A DNA stretch of 64,000 bases from CAZVVT01 sp964630595. GTDB lineage: Bacteria; Chlamydiota; Chlamydiia; Chlamydiales; VFKH01. Location of the stretch: assembly GCA_964630595.1 (NCBI GenBank), contig CAZVVT010000004.1, positions 13,516 to 77,515 of the forward strand. The letters run 5' to 3'. The notes beneath the pieces were generated by a model that was not told the origin of the DNA, ran no database searches, and worked only from the letters and a program-made list of their open reading frames with translations. This document shows positions 1 through 8,232 of the stretch, in pieces. The translations under genes and the position numbers were made by a program. The stretch's first letter is position 1, and each line of letters opens with the position of its first letter.

Positions 1-1058
<1,058 letters not shown>

Positions 1059-1107
1059 ACAATGGACCTCCAGTGAGGAAAGAAGGTACGAAATTCCACC
1101 ATTATTC

Positions 1108-2835
1108 TCAAGAATTTAGCTTCTGCACTAGGCCATCAAAGTAATTGATGGCAAGGGAGATGGGCTCTTCTTTTGTCATGTCAACGCCCGCTTCTTGCAG
1201 AAGCTGGATGGGGTAGTTGCTGCCGCCGGATTTGAGGAAGCGGAGGTACTTTGTAGGAGAGCCGCTTTTTACTTGGGTATGCAGCGCGATGGCGGCGGAG
1301 ATGCCGGTGGCGTATTGGTAGACGTAGAAGTTGTAGTAGAAGTGGGGGATGCGGGCCCATTCGGCAGCAACGGAGTCATCGATGGTGACGTTAGGACCAA
1401 AATAGACGCGGACGAGCTCGACGTACTTTTCTTCGAGGCTTTCGGGGGTGAGAGGATTGCCCCCTTCGACCATTTCATGAGCCCAGAGTTCAAATTCGGC
1501 GAACATGGTTTGACGAAAGAGAGTGGATCGAATGTCGTCGATCTTTGCTTGGGTAAGCCAGGCGCGATCATCGGGACGCTCTTTAAGAAGGTGTTCGAAG
1601 AGCAGCTGTTCGTTGAAGGTAGAGGCAACTTCAGCAACAAAAATCGGGTAATCGCTCAAGTGGTAGGGTTGATTCTTGCGGCTGAAGTAGCTGTGCATGC
1701 TGTGACCTGCTTCATGAGCCAGCGTGTAGACATCGCGCAGAATCTCTTTGTAGTTCATCAGGATGTAGGGGTGGCTGTCATAGCAGCCGCTGGAATAAGC
1801 GCCGCTGCGCTTGCCCGGCTTTTCAAAACGATCTACCCATGCCTCTTTTTGTAAACCGCTGCGCAAAATGGATTGGTATTCATCGCCTAGCAAGGTCACC
1901 GAGTCGATGACCAACTTTTCGCCCTCGTTGTAGGGGAACAAGCGCTCCACATCGGCTACCAAGGGCACATTCATGTCCCATAGTTGCAACTGGTCTACTC
2001 CCAAAGCCTTTTTGCGCACATCGAAATAGCGGTGCAGCGATGGCAATCGGTTGCGCACAGAGCGAATCAAGTTGGTATAGACTTCCAGGGGCACATTTTT
2101 GGGCTTGAGAGCAGCCTCTAGGGCACTTTTGAAGTTGCGTTTGCGGGCTTCAAAAGCGTGTGCTTGGATCTGTCCCTGCAATAGGTCACAGAGGGTGTTT
2201 TTGTATTCGCTATACTTCTTGTGGTAGGTCTTGAAGGTCGATTCGCGCAAAGCTCTGTCGGGGCTTTGCAGATAAAGCCCGTAGCGCGCATGTGTAAGGG
2301 GCTGCGGTTTGCCTTGGCCGTCGACAGCATCAGGGAAGACAAAGTCGGCGTTGTTGAGAGCCGAAAATGCCTTGTAGGCGGTTTGTAGGGGCTGTGAAGC
2401 GGCAGCGAGCAGCTCCTCTTCGCTTTGGGAAAGGGTGTGCGGCTTGAGACGATAGGTCTTTTCCAGAAAAAACTTGTAGGTCGCCAGCTCAGGATTGCGA
2501 ATGAGGTTGTGAAAGGTTGTTTCATCAAGAGCAACGATTTCCGGCTGGATCCAAGCGCCCAATTCTTGCAGCCTCTGCAAACGTGTGAGCGCCTTTTCGT
2601 AGGCGATTTTTGGACCCGTTGCTGTGATGTCTTCGTCGTGCTTCAGGTGAGCCCACGTAAAGAGTTTTTCGGCCGCGCGCGAAAGATCGAAAAAGGTCGA
2701 AAGGGTTTCTACGAGTTCTTGGACCTGTCCCAACTTGCCCTTGTGGCGTAGCAGAGAGGTCTCATCGACTGGTTGATCAAATTCCTTGTTCCAAGCTTCA
2801 AGTGATGGATAGAGTGGCGAAAGATCCCAATTCAT
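1108..2835 (-). CDS. pepF: Oligoendopeptidase F (M3 zinc metallopeptidase)
   Basis: Cytosolic zinc metallopeptidase that cuts short peptides. At 575 residues it fits the PepF branch of family M3. The zinc-binding HEXXH occurs as TLAHEAGHSMHSYF in the C-terminal third, followed by the third-ligand region FVAEVASTFNEQL, typical of M3B. The segment SGAYSSGCYDSHPYILMNY is also characteristic. It starts 6 nt after ptsH and ends 49 nt before groES, so it is part of a long minus-strand transcription unit. Chlamydia also has pepF directly upstream of groESL. Assignment is firm; substrate preference is not visible from sequence. Confidence 0.95.
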   Translation of the reverse strand: MNWDLSPLYPSLEAWNKEFDQPVDETSLLRHKGKLGQVQELVETLSTFFDLSRAAEKLFTWAHLKHDEDITATGPKIAYEKALTRLQRLQELGAWIQPEIVALDETTFHNLIRNPELATYKFFLEKTYRLKPHTLSQSEEELLAAASQPLQTAYKAFSALNNADFVFPDAVDGQGKPQPLTHARYGLYLQSPDRALRESTFKTYHKKYSEYKNTLCDLLQGQIQAHAFEARKRNFKSALEAALKPKNVPLEVYTNLIRSVRNRLPSLHRYFDVRKKALGVDQLQLWDMNVPLVADVERLFPYNEGEKLVIDSVTLLGDEYQSILRSGLQKEAWVDRFEKPGKRSGAYSSGCYDSHPYILMNYKEILRDVYTLAHEAGHSMHSYFSRKNQPYHLSDYPIFVAEVASTFNEQLLFEHLLKERPDDRAWLTQAKIDDIRSTLFRQTMFAEFELWAHEMVEGGNPLTPESLEEKYVELVRVYFGPNVTIDDSVAAEWARIPHFYYNFYVYQYATGISAAIALHTQVKSGSPTKYLRFLKSGGSNYPIQLLQEAGVDMTKEEPISLAINYFDGLVQKLNS

Positions 2836-2841
2836 AAGCTT

Positions 2842-3117
2842 TTAGTAGCTTATATTAAACTGCATTTTTGCCAGTTGCAAAATGGCATCGATGGCTTCTT
2901 CCGCATCAATACCTACCGCTTCCACTACGATTCTTGATCCCTTTGTTGCAGCAAGCATCAAAATGCCGAGTAGAGATTTTGCGTTCACTGTTTCGCGGCC
3001 CCGGATGAGGCGAATCTCGCTGCGAAATGCGGTGGCGGTCCGCACCAGCTCCGTAGATGGACGTGTGTGCAGCCCTCGATCATTCAAAATAGTGAAGAAC
3101 GAACGTTTAGCTTTCAA
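2842..3117 (-). CDS. ptsH: Phosphocarrier protein HPr
   Basis: Small phosphocarrier of the PEP-phosphotransferase relay. The phospho-accepting histidine is in RGLHTRPST, and the regulatory serine is in VNAKSLLGILML, 31 residues further, exactly the His15/Ser46 spacing of HPr. No ATG is available. An in-frame TTG at 3159 exists, but it lies inside the preceding gene and would give an unusual 14-residue leader. A TTG at 3117 puts the active histidine at residue 17, close to the canonical position, so I prefer it; no clear Shine-Dalgarno supports either. In chlamydiae HPr is thought to act mainly in regulation because sugar-specific PTS permeases are scarce. It is read from the same unit as the nuclease and rpiA. 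Confidence 0.88.
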   Translation of the reverse strand: MKAKRSFFTILNDRGLHTRPSTELVRTATAFRSEIRLIRGRETVNAKSLLGILMLAATKGSRIVVEAVGIDAEEAIDAILQLAKMQFNISY

Positions 3118-3142
3118 AATCAAAAAAAGAATATACAGCGAA

Positions 3143-3562
3143 TCAGTCGTGAACTTCAAGTGTCTTTTCTAAGACGGCCTTGGTGCAGTAGATTGGAATG
3201 TTGTTGAGCAGGGCTAAAGCCATGCAATCCGAGGGGCGTGCATCGATTTCCAAAATGTTGCGAATGCCCTCTTGCTGTTGCTCTAAAAAGAGGCGAGCGA
3301 AGTAGACAGTGCCTTGCAAATCGTTGATCACAACGCGAGTCGGTTTTACTTCGAGTCCTTGGAAGACGGAAGAGAGCAGGTCGTGTGTGAGGGGGCGGGG
3401 TTTTGCCGTGCCGGTGAGGTACATCTGCATGGCGTTGCCGATGGTGGGATCGACGTAGAGGGCAAAGCGTTTGCCCTCGCCGTTCATAATGACCACGCAG
3501 TAGGCGTGGGTCTGCAGCATCTTTTCGATCTTGAGGGGGACAATGGCTTCTTGAGTCATCAT
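3143..3562 (-). CDS. Bifunctional nuclease (BFN/DUF151) family protein
   Basis: A 139-residue member of the BFN family, whose plant and bacterial members are reported to have DNase/RNase activity. The family signature is visible as RPLTHDLLSSV near the middle and DARPSDCMALAL towards the C-terminus, with VVINDLQGTVYFARL between them. Start ATG at 3562 overlaps the rpiA stop in an ATGA arrangement (a second ATG follows at once), which implies translational coupling. The protein seems complete and cytosolic, with no signal peptide or membrane segment. Its cellular role is not established; proximity to HPr and rpiA may reflect operon packing only. Confidence 0.85.
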   Translation of the reverse strand: MMTQEAIVPLKIEKMLQTHAYCVVIMNGEGKRFALYVDPTIGNAMQMYLTGTAKPRPLTHDLLSSVFQGLEVKPTRVVINDLQGTVYFARLFLEQQQEGIRNILEIDARPSDCMALALLNNIPIYCTKAVLEKTLEVHD

Positions 3563-4245
3563 AGAGTGGTCACCGTGCCATCGGCGTTGCCAATCAGGAC
3601 GCGGCCTGCGAGTTTGAGGAAGAATCCGGTGTCGACGACGCCGGGGATCTGTTTCAGGTCGCTATTCCACTGTTCAGGGAGATCAAAATGGCCGCTGCTG
3701 TGGTGGGCATCGGCGATGATGTTGCCATTATCTGACATGACGAGCCTCCCTTGGTGGTCCTGCCTTGGCTTAACCTTTAGCCCAAGTCGCTCCAACTTGT
3801 AAAGGGTGGCGTTGAAGCAGAAGGGAAGGATCTCTAGGGGAAGGCCAAAGGTGCCCAATTTTTGGACGCGTTTGCTGAAGTCGGCGATCACGATCATTTC
3901 CCTAGCCATCGAGGCAATGATCTTTTCTCGCACCAGCGCTCCGCCGCCGCCCTTGATCATGCGCTTCTGGTCATCGATCTCATCGGCCCCGTCAATATCG
4001 AGGTCCAAATGGGTCACCATCAGCGGGTCGATCAGAACCAGTCCGAGCTCTTCGGCCAGAATTTCGGAGCCCTTGGAGGTGGCGATGGCCTTCACCTGGG
4101 TGCCTTTGCGTGCCAGAGCCCGAATAAAATAGGCAGCTGTAGAACCCGTCCCTAATCCGATGGTCATCCCATCCTGGACAAGTTTTACAGCTGCCTCAGC
4201 AGCGGCTTGTTTCCCAAGCTCTTTACTCTTGTCGGTGTCGGTCAA
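3559..4245 (-). CDS. rpiA: Ribose-5-phosphate isomerase A
   Basis: Interconverts ribose-5-phosphate and ribulose-5-phosphate in the non-oxidative pentose phosphate pathway. Typical RpiA motifs are present: GLGTGSTAAYFI (phosphate binding), DLDIDGADEID and KGGGGALVREKI, followed by VVDTGFFL near the C-terminus. The start is uncertain. An ATG at 4290 gives an N-terminal leader overlapping the previous gene by 38 bp; a TTG at 4245 gives TDTDKSKELGKQAAAEAAV, which fits the family much better, so I chose it (about 228 residues). The 3' end overlaps the nuclease start. Function is secure. Confidence 0.93.
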   Translation of the reverse strand: MTDTDKSKELGKQAAAEAAVKLVQDGMTIGLGTGSTAAYFIRALARKGTQVKAIATSKGSEILAEELGLVLIDPLMVTHLDLDIDGADEIDDQKRMIKGGGGALVREKIIASMAREMIVIADFSKRVQKLGTFGLPLEILPFCFNATLYKLERLGLKVKPRQDHQGRLVMSDNGNIIADAHHSSGHFDLPEQWNSDLKQIPGVVDTGFFLKLAGRVLIGNADGTVTTL

Positions 4246-4252
4246 GAGCGCT

Positions 4253-4546
4253 CTAGCCTGCAGCAGCCACACGACCTGCAAGAGGAGCATGTGCAGTATT
4301 CAGTTCCTCTGCAAGTGCCTGCATTGCGTTGCGTACAGCGCCGCTTTCAGGCTCATGAAGGACTTCCGTGGTGGGCAGAGAAACGCGTGTTTTGTCTCTG
4401 CGCTGATTGAGTTTTTCTAGAGCAGCGACGGCTTCGGCATGAGTGAATTTCGCGCTTTTTTTGAGTTGGTCGTTTTCTAAAGCCTGCATGAATTTGAGAA
4501 CTTCGGAACTTGGATCTGCGTATCGAACAGGATTTACCTGACTCAT
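4253..4546 (-). CDS. Small hypothetical protein
   Basis: A 97-residue protein of unknown function beginning MSQVNPVRYADPSSEVLKFM. The ATG at 4546 is preceded by a good Shine-Dalgarno (AAGGGAG about 8 nt upstream); in-frame codons further upstream, to 4594, are therefore probably not translated. The protein looks largely helical and polar, without signal peptide, membrane segment or recognisable motif. It is the first gene of the minus-strand run that continues through rpiA to groEL, ending 8 nt before the preferred rpiA start. It is divergent from the kinase-like gene at 4647, so the roughly 100 bp between them should hold both promoters. Confidence 0.6.
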   Translation of the reverse strand: MSQVNPVRYADPSSEVLKFMQALENDQLKKSAKFTHAEAVAALEKLNQRRDKTRVSLPTTEVLHEPESGAVRNAMQALAEELNTAHAPLAGRVAAAG

Positions 4547-4646
4547 GATAGAAACTCCCTTAAAAAAAAGTTTTTCTGACTGGCAGCGTAGCAAATTGGT
4601 CTGTTTGGTTGCAAGAAACTCTTAGCTACTTGCAGAATCAACAAGA

Positions 4647-6365
4647 GTGAAAGGCAATGTTCTTGGTGACTACAATTTGATTAAGCAGCTGGGGGCGGGC
4701 TCTTTGGGCAACGTGCACCTGGCGGAACACCGCTTTACCAAGCAGAAGGTGGCGCTCAAAGTTCTCCCTGAAGAACTTTCATCGGATCGGGGCTTTATTC
4801 AGCGCTTTGAGGAGGATGTGAAGACCCTTTCAGGGCTTACCCATCCCAATATTGTTAAAATTCACAACGTCTCTTTTTCCGCCGGTAATTATTTTTTAGT
4901 TACAGACTGCATTGTCGATGGCTTGGGTGAAACGACCACGCTGGGGCAGTATGTGCAGGGTAGAAAGCTTAGTGAAGAGGAGATTCTTCGCCTATTAAGG
5001 GGGGTTGCGGAAGCCCTTGATTGGGCGCACGATCCAAGCAATGGAAAGCCATCGATTGTTCATAGAGGGTTGAAGCTCAGCAACATACTGGTAGGTCAGG
5101 GGCAACTTCTGCTCTCTGATTTTGGTCTTTCTCGCATTGCCGGTACGGGGTATGTCTTGAGCCGCACCTATCGTTCCTTAGTGGATTCCCTCTCGGATCG
5201 GCAGACAGAGGCTTCCAAAACCCTGCAGAACTCCTTTCTCCAGACCTTCGCCTTTTTAGCACCGGAGCAAAAGCGTGCCGATCGCATCCATGAAGTAGGG
5301 GTCAAAACGGATACCTGGGCCTTTGGGATCTTGGTCTATTTCCTTTTGATGCGCCACTGGCCGGAGGGTGCTTTTGAAATGCCCTCCTCCAAGGAATTTA
5401 AGTTGGACTGGGACAAGTTGATTCGGGCCTGCCTGTCGCCCGATCCGGAAAAGCGGCCTGCTCAGCTGTTGCCATTGCTTGATGCGTTGGTGGCTCCTGA
5501 AAAGCCGCCTGCGGCAACAGTTGTTCCGGAAGCGGTAGAGGCGGCGCCTCCTATTTCTGTGAACCAGGCCATAGAGCAGCGCATGCGCAGCGAATGGACG
5601 GTGACCTCCTATAAGCCCCAGTCGCAGGAAAGCTTAAAAGTAGAGCCTCTTTTGAGTGAAATGGTGGTCATTCCCGGTGGTCACTATATGCGCGGCAGCA
5701 ACAGTGGCAGTCGCGACGAGATGCCGCGCCACCGCGTGCAGGTCAGCCGCTTCGCCCTCGACATTCACCCTGTTACGAATGAGCAGTTCATCCGCTTCCT
5801 AGAGCACATTGGGGGCGAAAAGGATGACAATAACCACGACATTATCCGTCTCAAAGAATCGCGCATCCGCCGCGTGAGTGGCAAGCCCATCGTGGAGCCG
5901 GGCTACTCCAAGCACCCCGTCATTGGGGTGAGTTGGTACGGGGCTCTTGCTTATGCCAACTGGATCGGCCGCCGCCTGCCCACCGAAGCGGAATGGGAAA
6001 TTGCTGCCTCCACCGGCCGCGATGCCCACCTCTACCCGACGGGGGATGAGATTGAGAAGAGCATGGCCAACTTCTTCTCCTCCGACACCACGGCCGTCAT
6101 GAGCTACGCCCCGAATGAATTTGGGCTCTACGACATGGCGGGCAACGTCTACGAGTGGTGCCATGACTGGTACGAGTACAACTACTACGAACACTCTGCG
6201 CAAGAATCCAACCAGCCCAAAGGGCCTCTGCACGGTGTCTACCGCGTTCTGCGCGGCGGCTGCTGGAAGAGTCTTAAAGAGGACCTGCGCTGTTCCCACC
6301 GCCACCGCAACAATCCCGGCACCATCAACCGTACCTACGGCTTCCGCTGCGCTGCGGATGTGTGA
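4647..6365 (+). CDS. Pkn1-like Ser/Thr (pseudo)kinase fused to FGE-sulfatase domain
   Basis: Two-domain protein of 572 residues. Residues about 8-285 are a protein kinase fold: glycine-rich loop LGAGSLGNV, VALK lysine at 38, a DFG at 158-160 and FLAPEQ in place of the APE region. Residues about 338-572 are a formylglycine-generating-enzyme (SUMF1) fold: VIPGGHYMRG, HPVTNEQF, RRLPTEAEWE, GLYDMAGNVYEWCHDWY and LRGGCW. This architecture is that of chlamydial Pkn1. Oddly, the catalytic loop reads VHRGLKLSNIL, so the HRD aspartate is glycine (residue 141). In the FGE part, the position of one of the two active-site cysteines is a serine (GGCWKSLKEDLRCSHR). Phosphotransfer and FGE chemistry are therefore both doubtful. 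It starts with GTG. Confidence 0.9.
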   Translation: MKGNVLGDYNLIKQLGAGSLGNVHLAEHRFTKQKVALKVLPEELSSDRGFIQRFEEDVKTLSGLTHPNIVKIHNVSFSAGNYFLVTDCIVDGLGETTTLGQYVQGRKLSEEEILRLLRGVAEALDWAHDPSNGKPSIVHRGLKLSNILVGQGQLLLSDFGLSRIAGTGYVLSRTYRSLVDSLSDRQTEASKTLQNSFLQTFAFLAPEQKRADRIHEVGVKTDTWAFGILVYFLLMRHWPEGAFEMPSSKEFKLDWDKLIRACLSPDPEKRPAQLLPLLDALVAPEKPPAATVVPEAVEAAPPISVNQAIEQRMRSEWTVTSYKPQSQESLKVEPLLSEMVVIPGGHYMRGSNSGSRDEMPRHRVQVSRFALDIHPVTNEQFIRFLEHIGGEKDDNNHDIIRLKESRIRRVSGKPIVEPGYSKHPVIGVSWYGALAYANWIGRRLPTEAEWEIAASTGRDAHLYPTGDEIEKSMANFFSSDTTAVMSYAPNEFGLYDMAGNVYEWCHDWYEYNYYEHSAQESNQPKGPLHGVYRVLRGGCWKSLKEDLRCSHRHRNNPGTINRTYGFRCAADV

Positions 6366-6401
6366 AACCCAATAATCTTCATTTGAGATAGACTGCTTGC
6401 C

Positions 6402-6764
6402 ATGTGGAAGAAAATGGCAGCTGTTCTTTGGGGTTATGCCGGCATCATGATGGTGCTTGGTCTGATTGGGTTTCTCTCAAACCCTGAAAAAGCGATCTCG
6501 GCCCTTATCGTGGGCTTGAGCGCCCTCGTCCTTTTTGGTGGGTTGGGAGTGGCTGTCAAAAGACGCAAAATGTGGTCCATGCGTCTCTCCATGGGCCTTT
6601 TGGTTCTCTACGTGATCGCTCTTTCTCTCAAAGTGACATCGCTGTGGCAGTCCGTCCTGGCCGGCACTCCCGACAAGCTTCTGGCTTCGGTTTTGGTTTC
6701 CTTGATGCTCGTAGCTTCACTGGCCATGGTGGGCCTCGTCGTCCTCTTTAATCCACCTAAGTAA
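6402..6764 (+). CDS. Small integral membrane protein
   Basis: A 120-residue protein with about four hydrophobic segments: around residues 5-25 (WGYAGIMMVLGLIGFL), 31-50, 61-80 and 94-115. A basic loop (KRRKMW) lies after the second. The layout and the glycine-rich first helix resemble the TMEM14 family of small membrane proteins, but the likeness is by eye only. It is 36 nt downstream of the kinase-like gene on the same strand and may be co-transcribed. No signal peptide or catalytic motif is seen. Confidence 0.65.
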   Translation: MWKKMAAVLWGYAGIMMVLGLIGFLSNPEKAISALIVGLSALVLFGGLGVAVKRRKMWSMRLSMGLLVLYVIALSLKVTSLWQSVLAGTPDKLLASVLVSLMLVASLAMVGLVVLFNPPK

Positions 6765-6767
6765 TTT

Positions 6768-6820
6768 ACGGTGAAGCGCGCGGGGCCAAGGCATCTAGTC
6801 GGGGAGATTAGCTGATGATG
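6768..6820 (-). pseudogene. Decayed 3' fragment of a copy of the gene at 7879-8142
   Basis: This stretch closely resembles 7898-7948, the end of the small secreted-protein gene at 7879-8142: about 50 bases align with few differences and one short indel. Read on the minus strand, both encode a GPARFTV peptide. The rest of the copy is not recognisable here, so this looks like the relic of a former tandem duplicate, with the two-segment membrane protein gene (6827-7708) now between the two copies. Confidence 0.6.
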
Positions 6821-6826
6821 CGCTGT

Positions 6827-7708
6827 TTAGGCAGCAGGGCGTGCAGCTCCGCCGCCACCACCGATGTCTTTTCGAATCTCTACTCGCAGACCTCGTAAAA
6901 CAGGATTGCCCTCTGGAAGCGACCATAGCTCTGCAGGCACAGTATCTAAACGACTAAAAACGATGCGAATAACTTTGAAGCACAACAGGCTTGGCCGACT
7001 ATTTCGCCTGCTTACTAGCCTCATAGCCTCTGTCCATGAAAGCCCACAATCAGCCGGATATTCCATCAGATATCCCTCGGCAAATTGGTACGCTTCTTTA
7101 GGATGCTCCTCTATATAAGTGGCTATTTCTCGCATCTCTCGTTGATAATTCTGCCACTCTTCCCGTAAACCAGGCGCCTGTTCGGCGGACAATGTTTCTG
7201 CAAGCTTTTGCACAGTACTCTCGATGATTTTCTCATGCTTGCGGGTTGCTGGGAGGTTCAAAATAAGATAAGCTTTTTCTATGAATGTGAGTAGGGAACT
7301 ATTGTATTTTCCCTTTTCGAAAGCTCGATTTCTTGCTTCGAGTAGGTAGGCAGAATCGTAATTATTAAGGCATCGAATAGCAATACATCCGATTGCAGCT
7401 ATGGCGGAAAAGCAACCAACAGCTGCAGCGATTCCTAAAGCCACAGGTAATACACCACTCATGGTTAAGCCGACTCCTAAGGCCGCTGCGGCTAAAACCG
7501 CAAAAATGACTACAGCGATCATTTGCACTCGATGCAGGTTCCACTTGCCTCCGTAAGGCAACTGCACGGTGTATTGATATCGATAGTCGGTGCGATTATC
7601 GTTGAAATAAAGTTCAGCGGGCTCAACGGAGAGCAGTCGCGGTCCGTCCTGAACGTACTGCCGGGCGTCTATAGAAACGATTGGGTATTCTACATGTCTC
7701 AGTGCCAT
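6827..7708 (-). CDS. Membrane protein with paired hydrophobic segments (Inc-like layout)
   Basis: Hypothetical protein of 293 residues. Two long hydrophobic segments lie back to back in the first half (MIAVVIFAVLAAAALGVGL, then VALGIAAAVGCFSAIAAIGC), separated by a short turn, with soluble, charged flanking parts. A bilobed hairpin of this kind is the hallmark of chlamydial inclusion-membrane (Inc) proteins, so this is a candidate, but sequence alone does not prove it. ATG at 7708 is preferred over an in-frame TTG two codons earlier. There is no Shine-Dalgarno; a TATAAT lies 8 nt upstream, suggesting a leaderless or nearly leaderless transcript. The C-terminus ends in a glycine/alanine-rich tail. 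No enzymatic motif is seen. Confidence 0.65.
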   Translation of the reverse strand: MALRHVEYPIVSIDARQYVQDGPRLLSVEPAELYFNDNRTDYRYQYTVQLPYGGKWNLHRVQMIAVVIFAVLAAAALGVGLTMSGVLPVALGIAAAVGCFSAIAAIGCIAIRCLNNYDSAYLLEARNRAFEKGKYNSSLLTFIEKAYLILNLPATRKHEKIIESTVQKLAETLSAEQAPGLREEWQNYQREMREIATYIEEHPKEAYQFAEGYLMEYPADCGLSWTEAMRLVSRRNSRPSLLCFKVIRIVFSRLDTVPAELWSLPEGNPVLRGLRVEIRKDIGGGGGAARPAA

Positions 7709-7716
7709 AGCCAATT

Positions 7717-7722
7717 ATTATA
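7717..7722 (-). promoter_or_regulatory. Candidate -10 element (TATAAT)
   Basis: A perfect TATAAT on the minus strand, 8 nt before the ATG at 7708. No convincing -35 hexamer is found at 16-18 bp. With this spacing transcription would start at or next to the initiation codon, in keeping with the absence of a ribosome-binding site. Confidence 0.4.
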
Positions 7723-7770
7723 ACACATTAAAAGCTTAAATTACACTATTTTTCACTCGAAAAAATCTTC

Positions 7771-7797
7771 GTAACATGCTTATAATAAGCATGTTAC
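7771..7797. repeat. 27-bp near-perfect palindrome, possible terminator or operator
   Basis: Two 13-bp arms, starting GTAACATGC, flank a single central base. On the minus strand the palindrome is followed a few bases later by a run of six T, so it may act as an intrinsic terminator for the gene at 7879-8142. The almost loopless symmetry would equally suit a dimeric regulator binding upstream of the gene ending at 6827. Confidence 0.6.
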
Positions 7798-7823
7798 ATA
7801 TGGTTATGAAGAGAGCGAGATTC

Positions 7824-7833
7824 GGGGGGGGGG
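7824..7833 (+). repeat. G10 homopolymer tract
   Basis: Ten consecutive G residues in the intergenic stretch between the palindrome and the small secreted-protein gene. Such tracts are prone to slipped-strand length change; here the tract is outside any coding sequence, so an effect, if any, would be on expression or RNA structure. Sequencing or assembly error in tract length is also possible. Confidence 0.7.
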
Positions 7834-7878
7834 TGAAAATTCATCGCAGTATGGTGGGCCTTTTTGAGGTTGCGTCGT

Positions 7879-8142
7879 TTAGTCCGCTATGTAGCGCACG
7901 GTAAAGCGTGCGGGGCCGAAGGTCTGGACGGGAAGATAGGTGATGATGGCATGTACGCTGCCCTGGCTTGTTTGAATGAACCAGCCGCCGGACTCGCGCG
8001 TGATGGATTCGATGGGCTGAGCGGGGACCAGGCGCTCTAATTGGGGGTCGCTGAGGATTTGGCAGATTTCTTTGCTGTCTTGCCAGTAGGGCGGGAGAGC
8101 TGCAGATAAAGAACTAATGAGGAGAAGGAGAGCGAGCTTCAT
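7879..8142 (-). CDS. Small secreted hypothetical protein
   Basis: An 87-residue protein with an N-terminal signal peptide, MKLALLLLISSLSAALPPYW, predicted to be cleaved near the SSLSA-A region and exported. The ATG at 8142 begins directly at the signal peptide; an ATG 12 codons earlier only adds a non-matching leader. The mature part is short, with no recognised family; it ends TFGPARFTVRYIAD. A degraded copy of its 3' end sits at 6768-6820. It is divergent from the TPR gene at 8233. Confidence 0.6.
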   Translation of the reverse strand: MKLALLLLISSLSAALPPYWQDSKEICQILSDPQLERLVPAQPIESITRESGGWFIQTSQGSVHAIITYLPVQTFGPARFTVRYIAD

Positions 8143-8232
8143 GGGAGTATTGATAGCAAGTGTCGCGATTCTGGTCAAAAACGAGCTCGCATAGTATCAG
8201 TAGGCAAAAGTATCATAGTAGGCGGGTGGGCA

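Noticed and set aside
1059..1107. CIRCE operator before groES
   Set aside because: No TTAGCACTC/GAGTGCTAA inverted repeat or close variant was found in the gap.
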